In this document: positions 17,632 through 26,720 of the stretch, piece by piece
How the letters are laid out: every line of letters starts with the position of its first letter
Numbering within the stretch: the first letter of the stretch is position 1
Origin: Nostoc sp. ATCC 43529
Lineage (GTDB): Bacteria; Cyanobacteriota; Cyanobacteriia; Cyanobacteriales; Nostocaceae
Reading direction: 5' to 3'
Assembly (NCBI GenBank): GCA_003326205.1
Contig: LWTK01000035.1
Coordinates: forward strand, 29,930-93,929
Length of the DNA: 64,000 bases
The notes under the pieces: model-generated
Databases searched by the model: none
Told to the model about the DNA's origin: nothing
Seen by the model: only the letters and a program-made list of their open reading frames with translations
Position numbers and translations under genes: made by a program

Positions 17632-17658
17632 AAAAAAACCAGGAGTTTCCCCTGGTAA
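17632..17658 (-). terminator. Intrinsic terminator on minus strand
   Basis: Read on the minus strand, CCAGGGGAAACTCCTGG forms a stem-loop followed directly by TTTTTTT. It lies between the P-loop fusion gene and the gene ending at 18138, so it would stop transcripts from upstream minus-strand genes. Confidence 0.7.
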
Positions 17659-17908
17659 CATCAAAAATTATTACATAGTTTATCTAGCTTATAGAATAAT
17701 AAGACTTTGCACAAAAAACAGCGATCGCAAATCGTATCCAAGTTTCTTCATGCCGCTCAAAAGCCCACCTTGAATTACGTAAGCGTTAACCATAAGTGGT
17801 CAACAGCATGAGTAACAGTGTAATAGCTGAAGTATTGATTTCTTGAATTTATATGGTTAATATTTTTGGATACTGTTGCCCAATTAATTACTTTCCTCCT
17901 AATAAATT

Positions 17909-18091
17909 AGGACTTACGCACTGTATAAATTAATCATGTGTGCGTTTCTATGCATAGGTCGTTTCAGGCTTTTATTAATCATTTTTTGATGCTAAATAGA
18001 CCCTGGGTGTAGGGAACACTGCTGTGCCCCTACGACAGATGTGGTTTTTCAATCGCCTATATTTGGTATTTTCTGTCAATGCGTAAGTCCT
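17909..18091. mobile_element. MITE-like element with AGGACTTACGCA ends (183 bp)
   Basis: Perfect 12-bp inverted ends: AGGACTTACGCA at 17909-17920 and TGCGTAAGTCCT at 18080-18091. It carries an internal GTAGGG...CCCCTAC hairpin at about 18009-18033 and no ORF. A lone AGGACTTACGCA end also sits at 20349-20360 beside an IS4-type transposase fragment, which suggests the mobilising family. Confidence 0.8.
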
Positions 18092-18137
18092 ATAAATATA
18101 CTCTTAAATATCTACTTTCCTATAAAATCTCAAAACA

Positions 18138-18884
18138 TCAAACAAAACAAATTTCAATCTCGTTTTTGGCATCAAGTATGAGTTGCTCATAGGGATAACT
18201 CAAATTTTCCTTGGCGTATGCTAACAATTCTTCCGTCCATTCTGTAAACCAAGCAAACACCAAATTAACTTTTTCAATAGCCTCGACACGTGTTTGCTCA
18301 TCCATTTCTATCTCTGCCATCATGGCATGTTCATTTGTCATAGTATGACCAGATTCTTTACTAAAATGGAATTCTCCACAGTAGCGCAATTCCATACCCG
18401 TTTCTTCTTCAATTGTTTGTGCCAATTTTCCAATTAGTTCAAACAATACGTTGCCTGTTTCTTCAATGGCTTCGATAATGGCTAAACGCACGATACTAGA
18501 TGAGCCATAAATTAAATGAGCCAGCTTGTGTGACAACAGACGGTTGACTGCGGTGCGATCGCTGTAGAAAAATTGTAAATACTCAGTAGGTGAAATTTTT
18601 TGGCGATCGAAGCCCAATTTACTGAAGTCTTCCAAATACCACGGCCAGTGATGATCGTCTTCATAACAGTGTTCATTCACCATAGCCTGATATACATCTA
18701 AGGTTGGTTCTAGACGCATAACATAGCGATTTAAATCCCCAAAGCTCATAATAAAAGGAGCCATGCAAGGGTAAAATTCTAAGCGCTGACGAGCTGATAA
18801 AGTCTCATCTCGTAAAAAATCAAAAAATGGGAGGCGGCTATACTTTTTCTTGAGCTTTAAAATGTGACGTAACGTAGCTTTCAT
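18138..18884 (-). CDS. Heme-oxygenase-fold protein, possible diiron oxidase
   Basis: A 248-residue all-helical protein. The pattern MVNEHCYEDDHHWPWYLED near 68-86 and IEAIEETGNVLFELIG near 138-153, with GEFHFSKESGH near 171-181, resembles the heme-oxygenase-like diiron oxidase/TenA superfamily, where Glu, His and Asp residues on adjacent helices bind metals. The substrate is not evident. A good ribosome site (GGAGA) precedes ATG 18884. It stands alone, with a MITE downstream and transposon debris upstream. Family placement is by fold pattern only. Confidence 0.55.
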   Translation of the reverse strand: MKATLRHILKLKKKYSRLPFFDFLRDETLSARQRLEFYPCMAPFIMSFGDLNRYVMRLEPTLDVYQAMVNEHCYEDDHHWPWYLEDFSKLGFDRQKISPTEYLQFFYSDRTAVNRLLSHKLAHLIYGSSSIVRLAIIEAIEETGNVLFELIGKLAQTIEEETGMELRYCGEFHFSKESGHTMTNEHAMMAEIEMDEQTRVEAIEKVNLVFAWFTEWTEELLAYAKENLSYPYEQLILDAKNEIEICFV

Positions 18885-19165
18885 GTTTTGTCTCCTTCAA
18901 TACTGATAAATAGAGTTGCTATTAAAACTAAACGTTGGGTTTTTAGATTTATGCACAGGATGAAGGAGTGGCAAAGACGTGAAGCAATCAATAATATGGG
19001 CAAAAGACGGTTTTCAGCTACAAAATAATAGACCTCTTGCATAAATAACTTTTTATCGGTCTACGCCCCGCTTCTCTACGAGACGCTACGCGTAGCTTGC
19101 TTCTCCGTAGGAGTACGCTAACACGGAAAGACAAGGCAGCGCGGTCTTGGGGGTTTCCCCCATGA
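18885..19165. other. Intergenic palindrome-rich stretch
   Basis: No gene seen. It contains mosaic palindromes (CTTCTCTACGAGACGC, CTACGCGTAG, CTTCTCCGTAGGAG at about 19070-19115) typical of dispersed cyanobacterial repeats. Confidence 0.5.
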
Positions 19166-19181
19166 CTGGAGTTTAGACTAA

Positions 19182-19796
19182 CCCTGTTTTGTCACTTTCC
19201 GGAATAAGCAATTAGTAAAGAAGCTAAATCATCCAGAAGTATAACAGGGTTTAAATTGATTCATTGCGGCAATTAAATGATTGAATCCCAGTAATAAATG
19301 TGAATTAGGGAAAATACTTAACCAGGGATAAATTAACCAAAATAGTAAAAGTGGTTGGATAATGAGACGCAGATTATTTAAAGTATTCTTCCATCCAAAT
19401 TCATGGTTCTATTCGCTCGACCATCTAATTGTTTATTTAACTTATTTAATCTTCTCTGTTTTAACTTATTTGCTGACCAATCTGAAGAAAGCTAAAAAAT
19501 GGTGTAATGACTGTGCCGAATTTTTGCTCACTACCTTTGCTATCTCCGGTAACGATTTTCGTTTTATCGTTGATATTATCCCCATGTGTAAATATTTGAA
19601 GCACTCATAATTCCTTACTTCTTTAAATAGGTCTTTATACTCTGCACAATATTCATCTACGATCGCAACTGTTGGGTGAGCGTCTCTCGCCAAATGCTTT
19701 AGGATTTGTAATTCTACATCCATTGCTGTGCTTACCTTCCAGAGTTTTTTCTTGTAATTCTTTTATTCACAATACCCGGAAAGTGACAAAAAAGGG
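19182..19796 (-). mobile_element. Degenerate IS701-family element (615 bp)
   Basis: Inverted ends: CCCTGTTTTGTCACTTTCCGG at 19182-19202 and its near reverse complement at 19776-19796. The minus strand encodes the start of an IS701-type transposase, then loses frame; a C-terminal scrap resembling RLIIQPLLLFW follows near 19370-19300. About two thirds of the transposase is missing. Just outside the left end, CTGGAGTTTAGACTAA (19166-19181) is identical to the end of the element at 43652-44621, so this site is a hybrid of two elements. Confidence 0.8.
19466..19723 (-). pseudogene. IS701-family transposase, N-terminal fragment
   Basis: 85 residues beginning MDVELQILKHLARDAHPTVA with the conserved VRNYECFKYLHMGIIS block of the IS701 transposase N-terminus, ending by frameshift after AQSLHHFLA. 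The normal protein is about 400 residues, so this is inactive. Confidence 0.85.
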
Positions 19797-20158
19797 ATAG
19801 AAGACAGACATCAGTTAAAGCTTTTGAACCTGTTACAGATTTATAACTGGTTATAGATAATAGTCAGCTATTAAATTCGATGAGTTTAATTGAGATTATG
19901 TCAAGCAAATGCAATAGTTTTTTATTTATAATTAATTTTATACATAATAACTTGTTAGAGTTTCAGTAACTAGTAAATTTTTTCTCACAATTTGATTGAC
20001 TAAATATTATCATTTTTGAGTGAAAAAATTAGTTTTTTATTAGTTTAATAAATAGAGATTTGTAACGTTATTTGTAAACCTTTTTAAGTGCATTCCTCTT
20101 TGTCCTTTAGTCACATCTTTTGTTATATTTTGAACTCAATTAACTGAACTTCATCTAT
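19797..20158. other. AT-rich intergenic stretch
   Basis: About 360 very AT-rich bases between two transposon remnants. I see no gene, RNA or clear repeat. Confidence 0.5.
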
Positions 20159-20341
20159 TTAACAGTTTAATTGCTTTAATAACTGCCAAGTTTCTGCAAT
20201 ATCATGTAATCGTTGCAGTCCGCGCCATAAAGTCTTTACTCCAGGATCTCCATCTCCTTTTCGTCCTAAAAATCCCCCTAAACTGGCTATCCAACGTATA
20301 CATTGTTCCAAAGTTGGCACTTCATTTGGCGGCTGATTCAT
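20159..20341 (-). pseudogene. IS4-family transposase, C-terminal fragment
   Basis: 60 residues containing the IS4-type C-terminal block CIRWIASLGGFLGRKGDGDP and GVKTLWRGLQRLHDI. Catalytic DDE residues are absent. An AGGACTTACGCA end lies just upstream (20349-20360), so most of the element has been deleted between that end and this fragment. Confidence 0.8.
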
Positions 20342-20360
20342 TTTATGTAGGACTTACGCA

Positions 20361-20695
20361 TTTACAGAAAATTTATACTATGCAGTCATCTCGATGAATA
20401 GAACAAGTTGCAGTTCTAGAAAAAAATCGCTCTCCAAAAAGAGCTATAGACAAGATAAATTTTGACGCCGGGTCAATTCTTCTAGAACTTTAATCTTCAC
20501 CCAAATAGAAATATTGTGTTTTCCTCTGCGATCGCCCTGTGGTTGATTACGGCTATTTTAACTTGATTGACAAAGATCGCTCTATATTAACCTATCACGG
20601 ATGGTATAAAGCTCCCTCTTGAGGAGGATAGTCTGGTAAAGCTAGTTTTGATTACACTGAAGTACGGAGTTACCGCCTAGTGAGGATTGCGTAAT
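20361..20695. other. Upstream region of AraC gene with possible coding remnant
   Basis: About 335 bases. A short plus-strand frame at about 20540-20622 reads VDYGYFNLIDKDRSILTYHG and stops at TGA 20620-20622, which looks like the tail of a destroyed gene, not identified. The promoter of the AraC-type gene should lie in the last 100 bases. Confidence 0.4.
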
Positions 20696-21592
20696 ATGGA
20701 GGCTAAAAAGCCGTTGGTAATTGATTTTGCTAGGGAAGAAAATACTCAGATGCTTTACCCACATAAAGCTGTGCTCTCTAGTTATACAGCCAATTGGAAT
20801 GGCCTTTACCTTCAATATCACCACCAGCCACCACAGGAAATATCCAAACACTATTCTAAGCAGCATCGTATCATTGTTCATCACTATCCCCTACCAACAC
20901 CGAAAATTGAATGGGTAGGAGAACTATCTCAATCCAGCCAAGTAATCCCAGGGACAATTACTATTATTCCTGCAAATACACAAAATGGGGCATATTGGGG
21001 TACAGAACACAGTTTTATTGTACTGATTTTTGAGTCGGATCTGTTTGCACAGCACATTGGTAAATCAACCGATATCGATGAAGTTGAACTGTTACCGACT
21101 CTGAGTCATCCCGATCCATTGATTCACAGTATTGGGTTAGCCCTCAAAGCCGAACTAGAATCCAATGGAATAGGCAGTCGTTTGTATGTAGATTCCTTAG
21201 CGATTGCATTAACCGCACATTTATTGCAGCATTATTCTGCCCAAAAACGTATTCTGTCAATTTCTGATAGTGGTTTACCGAAAAGTAAACTGCGAGAAGT
21301 GGTCGAGTACATTCATCATAATCTCGGTCAAGATTTAACCGTGGCTCAGTTAGCTGCGATCGCTCAGATGAGCCCAAATTATTTCTCAGCCTTATTCAAA
21401 CAATCAACCGGACTCGCGCCTCATCAATACGTGCTTCGGTACCGCATAGCTCGCGCCAAGCAGTTGCTGCGTGAAGGTGAACTGAGTATTGCAGATATCT
21501 CCTATCACCTCGGTTTTTCCCATCAGAGTCATTTCAGCCAGCACTTTAAACGTCTCGTTGGAAGCAGTCCCAAAACATTCCTCAAAAGTTAG
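20696..21592 (+). CDS. AraC-family transcriptional regulator
   Basis: A 298-residue regulator starting at ATG 20696 (MEAKKPLVI), with GAGG 10 bases upstream; the frame opens at a weak TTG (20687). The N-terminal ~180 residues form an unassigned sensor region. The C-terminal ~100 residues carry two helix-turn-helix motifs: DLTVAQLAAIAQMSPNYFSA and IADISYHLGFSHQSHFSQHF, ending KRLVGSSPKTFLKS. It is the first co-directional gene before the purine/azapteridine cluster, 339 bases away, and is a candidate activator for it. That link is inference from position. Confidence 0.9.
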   Translation: MEAKKPLVIDFAREENTQMLYPHKAVLSSYTANWNGLYLQYHHQPPQEISKHYSKQHRIIVHHYPLPTPKIEWVGELSQSSQVIPGTITIIPANTQNGAYWGTEHSFIVLIFESDLFAQHIGKSTDIDEVELLPTLSHPDPLIHSIGLALKAELESNGIGSRLYVDSLAIALTAHLLQHYSAQKRILSISDSGLPKSKLREVVEYIHHNLGQDLTVAQLAAIAQMSPNYFSALFKQSTGLAPHQYVLRYRIARAKQLLREGELSIADISYHLGFSHQSHFSQHFKRLVGSSPKTFLKS

Positions 21593-21931
21593 TAGAATTC
21601 TGCTCAAAATTAGAGAAATTTGCAAGACACTGATTCTGAAGATATTGCATACTTAAATTAATTACAGCACTTAAGACTATCATGATTTCCTAATAGGCAA
21701 AGCACAAGACTTAAGAGCTTAGTGTTTTGTGCTTATTAAAGGTTAATTATGAATTAGCTTAAAAATTTTTATAGATGGTTGCTATCAGCTACTATCTCAC
21801 CTCTTAATTATTTCGTTAGCTCTGGCTTTATTTTAACAACTAGCAAAGCCCAATGTAGAGCGGGTTGCAAATTTTCCATAAGTCTATTAGTTTACATATT
21901 CATTTTGTAACTTAGGGCATTACTAATACTT
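21593..21931. promoter_or_regulatory. Region expected to hold the promoter of the biosynthetic cluster
   Basis: 339 AT-rich bases between the AraC-type gene and guaA. No gene seen. It is the likely promoter region of the cluster because all following genes to 35974 are co-directional. A short inverted pair (AAGCACAAGACTTAAG and TTAGTGTTTTGTGCTT, about 21699-21735) could end the upstream transcript. I cannot define -35/-10 boxes with confidence. Confidence 0.45.
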
Positions 21932-23554
21932 GTGAAGACTGAACAATTATCTCCAACTTCTTTTCAACAAATCTCAAATACACTCGCTGAAGAATTAAAC
22001 CGTCAGATAATAGTTATTCTTGACTTTGGATCTCAATATTCCGAACTGATTGCTCGTCGAGTTCGTGAAGTCGAGGTTTATTCTGAAGTCCTGTCATACT
22101 GCACTACTGCTGATGTGATACGTCAACTAAACCCTAAGGGGATTATTCTTTCTGGTGGTCCCAATTCTATATATGAAGATGATGTTCCCCAATGCGATCC
22201 CAAAATTTGGGATTTAGAAATTCCAATTCTAGGTGTGTGCTACGGTATGCACTTGATGGTGCAGCAGCTAGGTGGAGAAGTAGCAAAAACTCAACGAGGT
22301 GAATATGGTAAGGCTTCACTGCATATAGATGATTTCACAAACTTACTAACTGACATAGAAAACGGCACAACCATGTGGATGAGCCACGGCGACTCAGTAA
22401 TTCAAATGCCATCCGGCTTTGAATTATTGGCACATACAGAAAATACTCCATATGCTGCCATTGCCAATCACCAAAAGAAACTCTACGGGGTGCAGTTTCA
22501 TCCAGAGGTTGCTCATTCCGTTGGTGGTCTTTCCCTCATCAGTAATTTTGTACATCACATCTGTGAATGCAAACCTACTTGGACAACTACTGCTTTTGTT
22601 GAAGAAGCAATTCGGGAAATTCGTGGTAGAGTTGGCAACGAACAGGTACTATTGGCGCTTTCTGGAGGAGTAGATTCTTCCGCCCTGGCATTTTTAATGC
22701 ATAAAGCCATAGGCAATCAGCTTACTTGCGTATTTATCGACCAAGGATTTATGCGTAAGTATGAGCCAGAGCGGTTGCTCAAGCTTTTCAAAGAGCAGTT
22801 TCACATTCCTGTAGAGTATGTAAATGCCGGCGCTCACTTCCTCACCGCTCTGGCTGGAGTCACTGAGCCGGAAAAAAAGCGCCGCATTATCGGACACGAA
22901 TTCATCCATGTATTTGAAGAAGTATCCAAACGCCTTGGTCCATTTGACTATCTAGCTCAAGGTACGCTTTATCCAGATGTTATCGAATCTGCTGATACGA
23001 ATGTTGACCCGCAAACGGGAGAACGGGTAGCAATGAAAATCAAAAGCCACCACAACGTCGGTGGCTTGCCTAAAGACCTGCGATTCAAACTTGTAGAACC
23101 ATTGCGTAAACTGTTCAAGGATGAAGTTCGCAAAGTTGGACGTTCTCTTGGTTTGCCAGAAGAAATTGTCCAGCGTCAACCTTTCCCTGGTCCTGGTTTG
23201 GCAATCCGCATCATAGGCGAAGTCACTGCTGAACGATTAAACATTTTGCGCGATGCCGATTTAATTGTGCGTCAAGAAATTAACAAACACGGCTTATACA
23301 ACGAATGCTGGCAAGCCTTTGCAGTATTGCTGCCAATTCGTAGTGTTGGTGTCATGGGCGATCGACGTACCTATGCTCACCCCATAGTTCTGCGAATTGT
23401 TACCAGTGAAGATGGTATGACCGCTGATTGGGCGCGTGTACCTTACAACTTGCTGGAAGTCATATCTAACAGGATTGTGAATGAAGTTAAAGGTGTTAAC
23501 CGAGTGGTTTACGACATTACTTCAAAACCGCCTGGCACAATTGAGTGGGAATAG
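21932..23554 (+). CDS. guaA: GMP synthase (glutamine-hydrolysing)
   Basis: GuaA converts XMP to GMP using ATP and glutamine. The 540-residue protein is full length: amidotransferase domain with [13 protein letters not shown] (31-43), nucleophile Cys103 in GVCYGMH, and His190/Glu192 in FHPEV; PP-loop ATPase SGGVDSS (244-250); dimer domain with [13 protein letters not shown] and the C-terminal [13 protein letters not shown]. The start is GTG 21932. It opens the azapteridine-type cluster, so it may be a second copy serving GTP supply; whether another guaA exists in the genome cannot be seen here. Confidence 0.96.
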   Translation: MKTEQLSPTSFQQISNTLAEELNRQIIVILDFGSQYSELIARRVREVEVYSEVLSYCTTADVIRQLNPKGIILSGGPNSIYEDDVPQCDPKIWDLEIPILGVCYGMHLMVQQLGGEVAKTQRGEYGKASLHIDDFTNLLTDIENGTTMWMSHGDSVIQMPSGFELLAHTENTPYAAIANHQKKLYGVQFHPEVAHSVGGLSLISNFVHHICECKPTWTTTAFVEEAIREIRGRVGNEQVLLALSGGVDSSALAFLMHKAIGNQLTCVFIDQGFMRKYEPERLLKLFKEQFHIPVEYVNAGAHFLTALAGVTEPEKKRRIIGHEFIHVFEEVSKRLGPFDYLAQGTLYPDVIESADTNVDPQTGERVAMKIKSHHNVGGLPKDLRFKLVEPLRKLFKDEVRKVGRSLGLPEEIVQRQPFPGPGLAIRIIGEVTAERLNILRDADLIVRQEINKHGLYNECWQAFAVLLPIRSVGVMGDRRTYAHPIVLRIVTSEDGMTADWARVPYNLLEVISNRIVNEVKGVNRVVYDITSKPPGTIEWE

Positions 23555-23659
23555 GATTGGAGGGAATTTTTGAGGTTATATAACTCAAAGCAGAGTTACA
23601 CAAAAGGGATAAATTTTGTGCCTAGAGTATCAAATTTGAAACTTCAATAATCAACAAAG

Positions 23660-25366
23660 ATGAGAACTATGATTGAACATGCAAGTCCCATAAGTGGAAT
23701 CGCGGCATATAAGTCAGACTATGTTGCTACGGCAGGATATGACAATTTTCTTCTTCTTTGGAACCCAAAAAACAAGCAATGCATAGCAAAAGCTGTTCAC
23801 GATCACTTGGCTAACCAGTGTAGTTTCAGTTCATGTGGGAAGTATTTGGTAAGTTCCAGTAGCGACTACACTGCGAGACTTTGGGAAATTCCTACTCTAA
23901 AATTACTTGCTGTTTTTGCCGATCAGCGAGATGACGTTGAAATGACTGTCATAAATCACCAAAACAAACTTGTTGCCACTGCTTCACGAGATAAGTTTGT
24001 TAGGATTTACGATCTCGAAGGAAGGCTTAAGCATAGACTCGAAGGACATACAGCTGATGTCATTTCAGTGGAATGGCTTAATAATCGCAATGAAGTTATT
24101 TCCAGCAGTGATGATGGTACTGTTAAGCGTTGGGATGCAGAAACTGGTGACCTTCTTGAAAATTACGATCTAGACGGTGTAGAGACTGATACAATTGCCA
24201 TATCCAAAGACGGAATTATTTATGCAGGTAATGATGAGGGAGAAATCATCATTATTGGCGATCCAGAAAAAAAATATGTCAAAGCTCATAACGCTGGGAT
24301 TAAGCGATTGGCATATAATTCAGAACGACAAGCCCTAGCAAGCCTAAGTTATGACAGAACTCTGAAAATTTGGCAGGTAACTACTGATGGTTCTTTAGAA
24401 TTGAAAGCCTCAGCAAATCTTCCGCAAATTGTTTGGCCTCGCTCCTGTACTTTTATCGGAGATTCTCAAATCGTTTTTGGGACTTTTGGTACTAGCTACG
24501 CTGTATACAATTACAAAAGCAGTACCTGGGATTTGAAAAGTATTAATCCTACATCTGGTTTGAACGCAGTTACCCCATACAGGGATGGATACCTTGCAGT
24601 TGGTGATGCTGGTATTATCTTCCAAGACGGAAATAAACTCATAGAACTTGGTAGCTTGTGCAACTTTTTGACTCAATTTGGGGCTACAGTAGTTTCTGGA
24701 GGACAGTCTGGACAAATATTTGATGCATTGTCGGGTAAAGTACTTCATCAGCATCGATCGCCCCTCAATTGTGGCGCAACTTTCTACAAAGATGGAGCTA
24801 TACACCTGATCGTTGGTACTTACACAGGTGAAGGCTTAGTTTTTAAGCAGGATAGTTCCAGAAATATTTTCTTTGTGGATGAAATCAAGCTACACAAAAA
24901 CGCGATCAAGGGTATTGCATGTTCCAAAGATACTATCTTTTCTGTTTGTGCTGATACATCGGCAGCATTTCACTCAATAGACGATTTCAGTTGTTTGAAA
25001 TACGTTGAGCAAGCACACAATAAAATTGCCAATGGTTGTGCATTTCTACCCGATAATCAGTTTGCAAGTATAAGTAGAGACCTGCACCTAAGAATTTGGA
25101 AAGAATTCGAGATTGAGAAGATTGCAACTCCTCACACTCATTCCATTAAATGTATTGCCAGCTCGAAAGAAGGTCACTACCTAGCAACTGCAAGCTATAA
25201 CGGGCGGATTGCAATCTACTGTGTAACTTCTAGAGAGTGGATTATCGTGGAGAGACCAACGACTGCGGGAATTTCTTCTCTAGCATTTGACTCTATCAAG
25301 AATCAGTTTCTTGCAAGTTCATACGATGGCAAAGTCTATAAGATTTCTGTACCCTCAGAAAGCTAA
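23660..25366 (+). CDS. WD40-repeat protein, ToxC-like
   Basis: A 568-residue protein made of about 13 divergent WD40-type repeats, probably two propellers (for example SSSSDYTARLWE, SSSDDGTVKRWD, LSYDRTLKIWQ, SISRDLHLRIWK). There is no signal peptide, so it is cytoplasmic. The toxoflavin operon of Burkholderia encodes a WD-repeat protein, ToxC, needed for production but of unclear chemistry; the neighbourhood here supports that match. A motif with spaced His, Asn and Cys recurs (HDHLANQCSF, HRSPLNCGATF, HNKIANGCAF). ATG 23669 is an alternative start. The RibD-like gene begins 13 bases after its stop. Confidence 0.82.
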   Translation: MRTMIEHASPISGIAAYKSDYVATAGYDNFLLLWNPKNKQCIAKAVHDHLANQCSFSSCGKYLVSSSSDYTARLWEIPTLKLLAVFADQRDDVEMTVINHQNKLVATASRDKFVRIYDLEGRLKHRLEGHTADVISVEWLNNRNEVISSSDDGTVKRWDAETGDLLENYDLDGVETDTIAISKDGIIYAGNDEGEIIIIGDPEKKYVKAHNAGIKRLAYNSERQALASLSYDRTLKIWQVTTDGSLELKASANLPQIVWPRSCTFIGDSQIVFGTFGTSYAVYNYKSSTWDLKSINPTSGLNAVTPYRDGYLAVGDAGIIFQDGNKLIELGSLCNFLTQFGATVVSGGQSGQIFDALSGKVLHQHRSPLNCGATFYKDGAIHLIVGTYTGEGLVFKQDSSRNIFFVDEIKLHKNAIKGIACSKDTIFSVCADTSAAFHSIDDFSCLKYVEQAHNKIANGCAFLPDNQFASISRDLHLRIWKEFEIEKIATPHTHSIKCIASSKEGHYLATASYNGRIAIYCVTSREWIIVERPTTAGISSLAFDSIKNQFLASSYDGKVYKISVPSES

Positions 25367-25379
25367 TAGGAGGAGATAT

Positions 25380-26720
25380 ATGTCTTTTAGGCTAACAGAG
25401 GGATTTTCTTTTGGTGGGGTTCTCTCAAAAACTGTCCCTCCAGAGTTGAGCAATGAAGTCACCCCATGGATACCGGAGAAAGAACGCAACGATCGCTATT
25501 GGATGGAGCAAGCTCTTCTAACATCAATGAATAGCGTAGGTATTGCCAATCCCAATCCAGCAGTGGGCTGTGTCATAGTACGTAACGGTGTTGAAATAGC
25601 GCGGGGTTCGACATTGGCTTTCGGAGGTAAACATGCAGAGAGAGTTGCTATTGAAAGTATCAGCGACAAATCTCTATTACAAGGAGCATGTGCTTACGTT
25701 ACACTAGAGCCGTGTTCTCACTTCGGTAAGCAACCTCCCTGTACACAAACTCTTATAGAAAGTGGTATTGCACGCTGTGTAGTTGCTTTAGCCGATCCTA
25801 ATCCCCTTGTTAACTGGGATGGAATTAGACTACTCAAAGATAAAGGAATTGAAGTGTGTCTGGGTCTTTGTGCATCTGAAGCAATGGCTTGGAACTACAA
25901 CTTCATCATGTCACAACTTTTGAACAGACCCATTTTTGCTGGAAAATGGGCCCAGACCCTCGACGGACATCTAGCAGATGATGAATTTACTTCCAAGTGG
26001 ATTTCAGGTTCCTCATCTCGAGCTTACACTCACTGGTTAAGACAAAAGTATGACGCAATTTTAGTTGGAGCAGGAACTGTTTTACGTGATATACCAGAGT
26101 TGTCTGTGAGATCGTGTTCTCAGCCGATCAATCGCCAGCCCATGAAGATTGTGTTTGACCCAAAAGGGAGATTGCTAAATTGCTCAGAACATATTCAAAA
26201 GCAGCTTTCTGAAAAGTTTTTAGCATCATCTACACCTCTGATTATTTTTATTCAAGAAAAATTTTTAATCTCAACTCAGAATTCCTGGGCTGAGTCTCTC
26301 AAAGAGTCTGAACACATTCTTTTTCTAACCTTCAAAGAAGAGGATTATTTTTGGGAAAAAATAGTAGATTACCTGAAATCAGAAGCTGTTAAGAGGCATT
26401 TTGGAAAACCGTTACAAAGTATTCTAGTGGAGGGGGGTTCCAAATTACTCACACAGTTGCTCGCTGCAAATCTACTTGATATTTGTCATGTTTTTATAGC
26501 ACCAATTTTGATAGGAGGAGTTGCAAATAGAATTATGAATCCTCTGAGTTTATCTTTAGAGGAAACGGCGTTTACTTCGTCAAAGTATGCAGGAGGAAAA
26601 TTGTCTCTAGCCAGCCAATATAAATTGGTTGCTCAGAATCGTTTAGGCAACGACATTTGTATGGAATTTATTCCGCAATATTTGGCAGAAGAATTAGTTC
26701 GGAGAAATATTTTTCAATGA
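25380..26720 (+). CDS. RibD-like bifunctional deaminase/reductase, ToxE-like
   Basis: RibD enzymes deaminate 2,5-diamino-6-ribosylaminopyrimidinone phosphate and then reduce the ribose. This 446-residue protein starts at ATG 25380, preceded by a strong AGGAGGAGAT site. The deaminase domain keeps the zinc site (His85, Cys112, Cys121) and proton shuttle Glu87 in HAERVAIES and EPCSHFGKQPPC. The reductase domain shows DGHLADDEFTSKWISG, then YDAILVGAGTVLRDIPELSVR and ILVEGGSKLLTQLL. An N-terminal ~38-residue extension is unusual. It overlaps the SUMF1-type gene by ATGA. With ToxC- and ToxD-like neighbours it most likely acts as ToxE. Confidence 0.9.
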   Translation: MSFRLTEGFSFGGVLSKTVPPELSNEVTPWIPEKERNDRYWMEQALLTSMNSVGIANPNPAVGCVIVRNGVEIARGSTLAFGGKHAERVAIESISDKSLLQGACAYVTLEPCSHFGKQPPCTQTLIESGIARCVVALADPNPLVNWDGIRLLKDKGIEVCLGLCASEAMAWNYNFIMSQLLNRPIFAGKWAQTLDGHLADDEFTSKWISGSSSRAYTHWLRQKYDAILVGAGTVLRDIPELSVRSCSQPINRQPMKIVFDPKGRLLNCSEHIQKQLSEKFLASSTPLIIFIQEKFLISTQNSWAESLKESEHILFLTFKEEDYFWEKIVDYLKSEAVKRHFGKPLQSILVEGGSKLLTQLLAANLLDICHVFIAPILIGGVANRIMNPLSLSLEETAFTSSKYAGGKLSLASQYKLVAQNRLGNDICMEFIPQYLAEELVRRNIFQ

